Positions 58,145 through 64,000 of a DNA stretch of 64,000 bases are shown one piece after another. A model generated the notes under the pieces. It was not told the DNA's origin, did not search any database, and saw only the letters and a program-made list of their open reading frames with translations. Source of the DNA: DASUPK01 sp963736305 (lineage in GTDB: Bacteria > Actinomycetota > Thermoleophilia > Solirubrobacterales > 70-9). Where the stretch lies: assembly GCA_963736305.1 (NCBI GenBank), contig CAVTOD010000007.1, forward strand, positions 434,001 through 498,000, read 5' to 3'. Positions within the stretch are counted from its first letter, which is position 1. Every line of letters begins with the position of its first letter. The position numbers and the translations under genes are program-made.

Positions 58145-59743
58145 ATGGAGCGAGAGGTCGACATCGCTGTCGTCGGCTATGGGCCCGTCGGGCAGACCGT
58201 TGCCGGCATGCTCGGGCGAGCGGGTCACCGCGTCGCCGCGTTCGAGCGCTTCGACGAGATCTATCGCCTGCCGCGTGCCGTCCACATCGACCACGAGATC
58301 ATGCGTCTGCTGCAGGCCCGCGGCCTGGCCGACCGCCTCGCCGAGCAGATGGTCCCGCTGCGCGAGTACCGCTGGTTCGGCGCGGACGGCGAGGAGCTGC
58401 TCACCCTGACGCCGGAGATGCCGGCGAAGTCGGGCTGGGAGCCGGACTACCTGTTCTTCCAGCCCGAGCTCGAAAGGGCTCTCGACGGGAGGTGTGCGGA
58501 CGACGGCGTCGCCGTGCATCGCGGCTGGGCCGCCGAGCGCATCAGCGATGACGAGGGCGGCGCAACCCTCACGGTCCGCCGCCATGTCGAGGAGGTGCCC
58601 GGGCGGCTGTCGCCGACCGAGGAGACTGAGACCGTGCGCGCGCGCTGGGTCGTCGGCGCCGACGGGGCGAACTCGTTCGTCCGGGAGGCGACCGGGATCG
58701 GGCGCCGGGACCTGGGCTTCCAGGAGCGCTGGCTGGTGGTGGATGCGGAGCCCAACGACATGTCCGCTCTGGCCCACTTGCCGATCGCCTGCCAGTGGTG
58801 CGATCCCTGGCGGCCGACGACGCACGTCCAGAGCGGGCCTCGGCACCGCCGCTGGGAGTTCATGCTGCTCCCCGGCGAGAAGCCCGAGGACTTTGACGAT
58901 CCAGGACGCGTCTGGTCGCTCCTCGAGCCCTGGTTCAAGCCCGAGGACGGGCCGCTCACGCGCACAGCGGTCTACGAGTTCCGCTCGATGCTCGCCGACG
59001 AGATGCGGAAGGGTCACGCCCTGCTCGTCGGGGACGCCGCCCACCTGACGCCGCCGTTCCTGGGGCAGGGCCTCTGCTCCGGCCTGCGGGACGCTGCGAA
59101 TCTCGCCTGGAAGCTCGACCTCGTGCTGCGTGGACTCGCGTCCGAGGAGCTGCTCGACACGGTCGAGGTAGAGCGACAGCCGCAGACCGAGTGGGTGATC
59201 GGCTTCGCGGTCGAGCTCGGCAAGGTCCTCTGCGAGCTCGACGCGGAGGCCGCGGCCGAACGCGACGCGACGCTGCGCCAGGTGGACGCACCTCCGCCGC
59301 TCGAGTTTCCGCCGCTTGGCACGGGCGCGATCCACACCCCCTCCGGTGACACGCCCGATCCACTGGCAGGGACGCTCAGCGTCCAGGGGGTGGTGGCGAA
59401 GGACGGGCGAGAGGGCCGCTTCGACGATGTCGTCGGTCACGGCTGGTCGCTGATCGCCGCCGGGGGGGATCCGGTTGACCACCTCGACGACGCCGACCAC
59501 GAGGTGCTCCGCTCGCTCGACGTGACCGTTTCCTCCCTCGAGCCCGAGGCTCCCGGAGGCGTCCGTGACATCGACGGTCGCCTCACGGAGTGGCTACGAG
59601 GTCACGACGCGCGTGCCGCGCTGATTCGCCCCGACTTCTGCGTCTTCGGCAGCGTCGCCACGCCGAACGACCTGCCGTCGCTGCTCAGCGATCTGCGGAC
59701 CCAGCTTCATCTCACCACTCGACCCCTGATCAAGGAGCGCTGA
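58145..59743 (+). CDS. FAD-dependent hydroxylase, MhpA-like
   Basis: A 532-aa flavoprotein hydroxylase: IAVVGYGPVGQTVAGMLGRAGH, PRAVHIDHEIMRLLQARGL, VVGADGANSFVR, GDAAHLTPPFLGQGLCSGLRDAANLAWKL. The PRAVHID and PPFLGQG motifs are typical of 3-(3-hydroxyphenyl)propionate hydroxylase (MhpA), which makes the catechol for meta cleavage. ATG 58145, 4 bp after the previous stop. The substrate is not identifiable from sequence. Confidence 0.9.
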   Translation: MEREVDIAVVGYGPVGQTVAGMLGRAGHRVAAFERFDEIYRLPRAVHIDHEIMRLLQARGLADRLAEQMVPLREYRWFGADGEELLTLTPEMPAKSGWEPDYLFFQPELERALDGRCADDGVAVHRGWAAERISDDEGGATLTVRRHVEEVPGRLSPTEETETVRARWVVGADGANSFVREATGIGRRDLGFQERWLVVDAEPNDMSALAHLPIACQWCDPWRPTTHVQSGPRHRRWEFMLLPGEKPEDFDDPGRVWSLLEPWFKPEDGPLTRTAVYEFRSMLADEMRKGHALLVGDAAHLTPPFLGQGLCSGLRDAANLAWKLDLVLRGLASEELLDTVEVERQPQTEWVIGFAVELGKVLCELDAEAAAERDATLRQVDAPPPLEFPPLGTGAIHTPSGDTPDPLAGTLSVQGVVAKDGREGRFDDVVGHGWSLIAAGGDPVDHLDDADHEVLRSLDVTVSSLEPEAPGGVRDIDGRLTEWLRGHDARAALIRPDFCVFGSVATPNDLPSLLSDLRTQLHLTTRPLIKER

Positions 59744-59745
59744 AC

Positions 59746-60339
59746 ATGGCCGACTCGACGGCAGTGATCCATCCCAAGTTCCACCACTTCAACCTGAAGA
59801 CGACCCGTCTCCAGGAGATGATCGATTTCTACGCGGTCCTCGTCGGTGCCGACGTCAACTTTCAGGACGACGTCGGCGCCTGGCTGAGCAACGACGAGGC
59901 GAACCACAGGATCGCACTGCTCGCCTTCCCCGGCTTCAGCGAGGATTCCGAGAAGGAGACCCACACCGGCCTGCATCACACGGCCTTCGAGTACGGCGGC
60001 TTCGAGGAGCTCAACGCGAGCTACCTGCGTCTGAAGGAGGGCGGGATCGAGCCGGAGTTCTGCATCGACCACGGGATGACGTTCTCCTACTACTACGCCG
60101 ACCCCGACGGCAACCAGGTCGAGCTCCAGGTCGACAACTTCGGCAGCTGGACGCGCTCCACCGAGTGGATGAGGACCTCGGAGGAGTTCAAGGCGAACCC
60201 GATCGGGCAGTTCGTCGATCCCGACAAGGTCGCCTCCGATCACGCCGACGGCGTCGAGTTCGAGGAGATTCACGCGAGGGCGATGGCGGGCGGCTACGCG
60301 CCCGAGCAGGCCCCGGTCGAGATCCCGGAGCCCACATGA
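59746..60339 (+). CDS. VOC extradiol-type ring-cleavage dioxygenase
   Basis: A 197-aa protein of one VOC module plus a C-terminal extension. Metal ligands are recognisable as H (KFHHFNLKT), H (GLHHTAFEY) and E (GNQVELQVD), the 2-His-1-Glu set of type I extradiol dioxygenases. With a hydroxylase before it and an FAH hydrolase after it, meta cleavage of a catechol is the natural role. It is shorter than two-module BphC enzymes. Confidence 0.85.
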   Translation: MADSTAVIHPKFHHFNLKTTRLQEMIDFYAVLVGADVNFQDDVGAWLSNDEANHRIALLAFPGFSEDSEKETHTGLHHTAFEYGGFEELNASYLRLKEGGIEPEFCIDHGMTFSYYYADPDGNQVELQVDNFGSWTRSTEWMRTSEEFKANPIGQFVDPDKVASDHADGVEFEEIHARAMAGGYAPEQAPVEIPEPT

Positions 60340-61166
60340 AGCGCTGCCGGTTCGAGGTTCGCGGTCTCAGCGACGGCGTGGTGAAGAACGGGGTCCTCAA
60401 GGACGATTTCGTTGTCGACCCCTATCGCGGTGACCGCCACGCGCTCGAGGACTGCCGCTTGCTGGCTCCGGCGCAGCCGCGGAAGTTCCTCGGCATCGGC
60501 CTGAACTACGCCGACCACATCGCCGAGAGCGGGATGGAGGCCCCGGAGTTCCCGGTCTTCTTCAACAAGCAGTCGACCTGCGTCGTGGGACCCGGGGACG
60601 ACGTGCACATGCCCCGCGTCTCAAACCTGCTCGATTACGAGGGCGAGCTCGCGATCGTGATCGGCGAGCGCTGCCGGCACGTCAGCGAGGAGCACGCCCC
60701 AGAGGTGATCGCCGGCTACACGATCACCAACGACCTCTCGGTGCGCGACTGGCAGCTCCGCACACCGACGATGACGCTCGGGAAATCGTTCGACACACAC
60801 GGCCCGCTCGGGCCCTGGATCGTCACGGCCGACGAGCTCGGCGATCCGCACGCGCTCTCGATCAAGACCTGGGTCAACGACGAGCTGCGCCAGGACGGCA
60901 ACACCGGGGAGATGATCTACGACTGCTTCCAGCAGGTCGCGCACCTCTCGCAGGCGTTCACCCTTGAGCCCGGCGACGTGATTGCGACGGGTACCCCGGC
61001 CGGGATCGGAGCGGTGCGCCAGCCGTTCCCCGAGGGTCTCCTGAAGGTCGGCGACACCGTTCGCATCGAGATCGAGGGCATCGGCACGCTCGAGAACACC
61101 GTGGTCGAGGAGCCCGAAGGCTTCGTCGTCGAGGGGGCGGAGGAGGGGCTCGCGTGGGCGGGCTGA
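60336..61166 (+). CDS. Fumarylacetoacetate hydrolase (FAH) family protein
   Basis: A 276-aa FAH-fold enzyme: FLGIGLNYADHIAESG, FFNKQSTCVVGPGDDV, the metal site DYEGELAIVIG and TNDLSVRDWQ, and a C-terminal GTPAGIG. Such enzymes hydrolyse or decarboxylate 2-oxo acids made by meta cleavage. ATG overlaps the dioxygenase stop (ATGA). Probably the next pathway step. Confidence 0.92.
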   Translation: MKRCRFEVRGLSDGVVKNGVLKDDFVVDPYRGDRHALEDCRLLAPAQPRKFLGIGLNYADHIAESGMEAPEFPVFFNKQSTCVVGPGDDVHMPRVSNLLDYEGELAIVIGERCRHVSEEHAPEVIAGYTITNDLSVRDWQLRTPTMTLGKSFDTHGPLGPWIVTADELGDPHALSIKTWVNDELRQDGNTGEMIYDCFQQVAHLSQAFTLEPGDVIATGTPAGIGAVRQPFPEGLLKVGDTVRIEIEGIGTLENTVVEEPEGFVVEGAEEGLAWAG

Positions 61167-61585
61167 CCGACGCGCTGCGCAGCTTTCTGGACGAGCACCG
61201 TGTCGGCGTGCTCGCCACTGTGGCCGCCGATGGCAGGCCCCGGCAGTCGGTCGTCTACTACGTCCGGGACGGGAATCGCCTGCTGATCTCGACCGAGTCC
61301 AAACGGCTCAAGGCGCAGGACGTGATGCGCACCGGTCTCGCTTCCATCTGCATTCGGGGTGACGAGCAGCCGTATCCGTCGGCGACGTTCTCCGGTCCGG
61401 CCGAGATCCTGACCGAGGAAATCGGCGCTTCGACGGCGCGGATCATGCAGCGGATCGCCGGGATGGACGAGGCTCCCGAGCCTCAGACCGACGACGCACT
61501 TGCGTCGATCGATCGCGTGATCCTTGCGATCACCGTCGAGAAGGTCACCGCGGTCAGCTACATCCCCGTCGAGACTGATCGGTAG
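61154..61585 (+). CDS. PPOX-class F420/FMN-dependent oxidoreductase
   Basis: A 143-aa split-barrel protein (RVGVLATVAADGRPRQSVVYYV ... ISTESKRLKAQDVMRTG), the pyridoxamine-phosphate-oxidase-like F420 family. It could reduce a ring-cleavage intermediate. GTG start overlaps the FAH gene by 13 bp. Confidence 0.87.
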   Translation: MGGLTDALRSFLDEHRVGVLATVAADGRPRQSVVYYVRDGNRLLISTESKRLKAQDVMRTGLASICIRGDEQPYPSATFSGPAEILTEEIGASTARIMQRIAGMDEAPEPQTDDALASIDRVILAITVEKVTAVSYIPVETDR

Positions 61586-61595
61586 CGACTGCGCG

Positions 61596-61970
61596 ATGGA
61601 GACGGCGATCTGGATCGCACAGGTCGTGCTCGCGACGGTGTTCGCTTTCGCCGGCGCACTGAAACTCACACAACCGCGGGAGAAGCTGGTCAGCCTGGGC
61701 CAGGGCTGGGTCGAAGACGTCGACGACCGCCAGGTGAAAAGCATCGGCGTTCTCGAGATCCTCACCGCGATCGGTCTGATCCTGCCCGCCGCCCTCGACA
61801 TCGCGCCGACGTTGACCGCGGTCGCGGCTGTCGGCGCGGTTCTGCTTATGGTCGGCGCCGCCGCCACCCACGTCCGCCGGCGCGAGTTCGACAGGCTGCC
61901 GCTGAACGTCGCGCTCGCGGCCCTCGCTGTCTTCGTGGCCGCGATGCGTTTCGGCCCGCACTCGCTCTAG
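61596..61970 (+). CDS. DoxX-family membrane protein
   Basis: A 124-aa protein with four predicted helices (WIAQVVLATVFAFAGALKLTQP at the start, HVRRREFDRLPLNVALAALAVF near the end), typical of DoxX/DoxD-like proteins. Last gene of the aromatic operon; its role in it is unclear. Confidence 0.85.
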   Translation: METAIWIAQVVLATVFAFAGALKLTQPREKLVSLGQGWVEDVDDRQVKSIGVLEILTAIGLILPAALDIAPTLTAVAAVGAVLLMVGAAATHVRRREFDRLPLNVALAALAVFVAAMRFGPHSL

Positions 61971-61989
61971 CGGGTTGGAGCAGTACACC

Positions 61990-62021
61990 GGGGCGGCCCG
62001 CATCGAAGTGCGGACCGCCCC
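61990..62021. terminator. Bidirectional terminator hairpin
   Basis: GGGGCGG-cc-CGCA, loop TCGAAG, then TGCG-ga-CCGCCCC: a strong stem between the convergent DoxX and DUF7144 genes. Confidence 0.7.
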
Positions 62022-62037
62022 TCGCAAGCTGTCGGGC

Positions 62038-62439
62038 CTAGTCCCAGTCCTCGTTCCAGCCCTCCGTCAGCCCGTAGATGATCATCACGTCGAGGATGAT
62101 GATCAGGAACGCCCAGAGTGGTGCGGCGGGGAACCAGACGATCTGCGCGATCGCGTTCAGGGAGACGAAGAAGACCGCGGCCCAGCGCGCCGCGTCGCTG
62201 CGGGCAAACAGCCCCAGTCCCGTGAGAGCCACGAGCGAACCCAGGATCAGGTACACCCAGCCCCAGGTCGTGGCATTGGCGATGATCACCCCGTTGCCGC
62301 CGACGATCACGTTCTTATCCTCGAGGATCGCCGCCAGTCCCCACAGTGCATCGAGTGAGCCGACGACCACCAGGACGATGCCGGCGAAGATTGCCCAGTC
62401 TGATGGCTTCCTCTCCGAGGTTGATCTGGATGCTTCCAT
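62038..62439 (-). CDS. DUF7144-type four-helix membrane protein
   Basis: A 133-aa protein with four predicted helices (WAIFAGIVLVVVGSLDALWGLAAIL; TWGWVYLILGSLVALTGLGLFA; an Asn/Trp-rich loop; LWAFLIIILDVMIIYGL). It is a family widespread in actinobacteria with no known function. AAAGGAGGAAG precedes the ATG. Confidence 0.82.
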   Translation of the reverse strand: MEASRSTSERKPSDWAIFAGIVLVVVGSLDALWGLAAILEDKNVIVGGNGVIIANATTWGWVYLILGSLVALTGLGLFARSDAARWAAVFFVSLNAIAQIVWFPAAPLWAFLIIILDVMIIYGLTEGWNEDWD

Positions 62440-62610
62440 TTGCTTCCTCCTTTAGTTGCGTTGCGTTTCCGTGGTGGGAAATGCGGGAGGTGCGGTTGAG
62501 CAGAGCCGACCAGCGAACAAGCGATGACGCAACGTTGTCGCTGGCTGAGCGCGAGCCACGGGGTCGCTCCGCCGACGTTGCCCACTGGGCAGCCGGCCTG
62601 ACCGATCAAA

Positions 62611-63231
62611 TCACCCCGCGGCGCCGGCTCCACTCCGTGCCACCTGGGCCTCGTCCAGATCCTCGGGCAGACGCCTGACCTCGAAGGCGAGCACGACGCG
62701 CATGACTCCGATCACTACGGCCCAGATCCCGGCGACCGTGACCAGGGCAGCGAGCGTCGCGCCGGGGGCAGCGAGAGCGAGGACGCCGAGGGGCACCTCC
62801 GCCAGGCCGAGGAGGAGCAGCATCCACCAATCGGGCAGCACCCGGCGTGCCGCGAACGCTCCCGAGATGGAGATCGTGCCGATGACGATCAGCCAGCAGC
62901 CGAGGAAGATCCCGAGCACCGTCAGGCTGGGCCCTGGCCAGGCGATGATGGCGATTCCCGCTGCAATCGAGAGCAGCCCGGTGGCGTAGTTCGCGCCGCG
63001 GCCGGAGATTCCGGCGGTCAGCATGATCCAGATGCCCTCGAAGATGAACAGCGCCCCGAGGAACGTCGAAAGACTCCTGACGCTCCAGTCGATGCTCCAG
63101 ATGAGGACACCGGCGACGATCAGCACAAGACCGTTGAGGAGCAGAGTCGTCCAGTTTCTGGACAGGCTTTCGGCGGCATCACGAGTCAACTGATTGCCGA
63201 AGTTGTCGAACGAGGCAGGCGTGGCGAACAT
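62611..63231 (-). CDS. HdeD-like (DUF308) membrane protein
   Basis: A 206-aa protein with six predicted helices in the HdeD arrangement of repeated pairs (LLLNGLVLIVAGVLIWSI; LSIAAGIAIIAWPGPSLTVLGIFLGCWLIVIGT). HdeD is linked to acid resistance in enterobacteria; here only stress-related membrane function can be inferred. TAGGAGG precedes the ATG. Motif copy 5 is 75 bp upstream. Confidence 0.9.
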   Translation of the reverse strand: MFATPASFDNFGNQLTRDAAESLSRNWTTLLLNGLVLIVAGVLIWSIDWSVRSLSTFLGALFIFEGIWIMLTAGISGRGANYATGLLSIAAGIAIIAWPGPSLTVLGIFLGCWLIVIGTISISGAFAARRVLPDWWMLLLLGLAEVPLGVLALAAPGATLAALVTVAGIWAVVIGVMRVVLAFEVRRLPEDLDEAQVARSGAGAAG

Positions 63232-63306
63232 CGTTTCCTCCTATCGATTACCGAGGCGAGACACGGCATTTTTCGTCAATGAGAACGAGGACTCTGGAGC
63301 CGGAGC

Positions 63307-63339
63307 GGGTGAATCGTCATCACACGCTTTGAGTGATCT
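63307..63339 (-). promoter_or_regulatory. 33-bp motif copy 5 (HdeD-like gene)
   Basis: AGATCAC-TCAAAGCGT-GTGATGACGATTCACCC on the minus strand, 75 bp upstream of the HdeD-like start, back to back with copy 6 in the same 252-bp divergent region. Confidence 0.72.
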
Positions 63340-63359
63340 TGCGCCGACCCGAGGCGAGG

Positions 63360-63392
63360 GAATCACAGGGATTGCGTGACGACGACTCACCC
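63360..63392 (+). promoter_or_regulatory. 33-bp motif copy 6 (membrane protein at 63484)
   Basis: GAATCAC-AGGGATTGC-GTGACGACGACTCACCC, 91 bp upstream of ATG 63484. It is nearly identical to copy 1 (hsp20), especially over ATTGCGTGACGACG. Confidence 0.75.
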
Positions 63393-63483
63393 AGGTCGCC
63401 ACGAGTCTGCCGCGTGTCACGTTTGCTCATTGCGCAGGAAAGGATCTCTTCGTCCACCCGATCCCAACGATTAAGGAGCTCCC

Positions 63484-63984
63484 ATGTCACTTCGCACTAC
63501 ACACATCCTCGCCGTCGTCGGCGCCGTCGTCGTCTTCGTCGCCACCGCCGTCACCTGGTACACGCACGATGTCTCGGCCGGCACCCAAGCCGGACAGGTG
63601 GCCTACAGCTCGAGCAAGTCGTACACGCTGTGGGACCTCACGACCCTGGCGCCGGTGCTGCTCGTCATTGGCGCCGCGCTGGGAGCAGCCCTGCTCCTGT
63701 TCGCTCCGTCCAGCTCTGCCCGGGCTGCGGCGGCTGTCGCCGGCCTGCTCGGTCTCGGGATCACGGCGTACTGCGTGGTGAAGTGCTTCGATTTCCCCGA
63801 TCTCGGACCGACCGGCGCGGTGAGCCTCCCGCTCCCGGGCGGCGCCGTGGGCGCAAGCGCCTCCACCGTGCTCAACGCCGGTCCCTTCGTCGGCATAGTC
63901 GGCGGCCTGCTGCTCGTCGCCAGTGCGGTGGGGCACACAAGCGATGCGGCGGGGACGGCGCCAGGGGGACCGAGTTCAAAGTAG
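63484..63984 (+). CDS. Four-helix membrane protein of unknown function
   Basis: A 166-aa protein with four predicted helices (ILAVVGAVVVFVATAVTW; LAPVLLVIGAALGAALLL; AAVAGLLGLGITAYCVV; GPFVGIVGGLLLVASAVG), two external loops and a polar tail. AAGGAG precedes the ATG. Its promoter region has the same 33-bp motif as hsp20. No family recognised. Confidence 0.8.
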   Translation: MSLRTTHILAVVGAVVVFVATAVTWYTHDVSAGTQAGQVAYSSSKSYTLWDLTTLAPVLLVIGAALGAALLLFAPSSSARAAAAVAGLLGLGITAYCVVKCFDFPDLGPTGAVSLPLPGGAVGASASTVLNAGPFVGIVGGLLLVASAVGHTSDAAGTAPGGPSSK

Positions 63985-64000
63985 TCCTCTCCTGCGGCGT

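Overview
The window is a contiguous piece of a very GC-rich bacterial chromosome with dense, often overlapping genes, many GTG/TTG starts and no sign of plasmid replication or phage structural genes. The gene complement (Rex next to a glutaredoxin-like protein, a DUF1844 protein, a membrane H+-pyrophosphatase, F420-type reductases, a ceoBC-like TrkA pair, amphi-Trp and DUF7144 proteins, secreted proteins ending in CKKKKTAKARKRC-like basic tails) points to an actinobacterium, most likely of the Thermoleophilia (Solirubrobacterales-like). That placement is inference from gene content, not from a marker tree.

Layout. 1-5.1 kb: a lipoprotein, then an overlapping operon tsaB-rimI-tsaD-grx-rex-GCS2 ligase-DUF1844 (t6A tRNA modification, redox sensing, thiol ligation). 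5.2-13 kb: H+-pyrophosphatase, APC permease with a universal-stress domain, an EAL protein, two TrkA proteins, an FAD reductase and tRNA-Gln(CUG). 13-18.5 kb: a lipoprotein, an IS481-family insertion sequence with an exact 6-bp target duplication, and a heterodimeric ABC exporter. 18.5-30 kb: coiled-coil and Cys-rich small proteins, an apparently frameshifted Ser/Thr kinase, a GGDEF protein, a drug-efflux/F420-reductase pair, an ECF sigma factor, Lon, an HxlR regulator and a broken REC-PAS-HD-GYP regulator. 30-36.4 kb: a tandemly duplicated module of DUF3494 (ice-binding-like) secreted protein plus L,D-transpeptidase, followed by a large secreted hydrolase.

36.4-44.2 kb is the most plastic part. 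It holds a NarL-type two-component system and three direct copies of the 3' half of a CAU-anticodon tRNA gene. Two of these copies lie beside near-identical terminal reading-frame tails, and they flank a 3.2-kb cargo segment (FMN reductase, NTF2-like protein, COG4315 lipoprotein, DUF1622 pair). I read this as scars of integrative elements whose integrase bodies are gone. 44.2-48 kb: an epimerase, a CMD-like protein and two tandem KAS III-like genes, each with an apparent +1 slip in a C3 run.

48-64 kb contains envelope/stress genes (AI-2E transporter, amphi-Trp, Hsp20, small membrane proteins, diacylglycerol kinase, PAP2 phosphatase, coiled-coil protein, HdeD-like protein), a large LuxR regulator, and a TetR-controlled aromatic-catabolism operon: two flavin hydroxylases, an extradiol-type VOC dioxygenase, an FAH hydrolase, an F420/FMN PPOX protein and DoxX. 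Six gapless copies of a previously unassigned 33-bp motif (GAATCAC-N9-GTGACGACGNCTCACCC) sit just upstream of, and pointing at, the stress/envelope genes between 49.8 and 63.5 kb. This looks like a shared promoter or operator defining a regulon and is the most interesting signal in the window.
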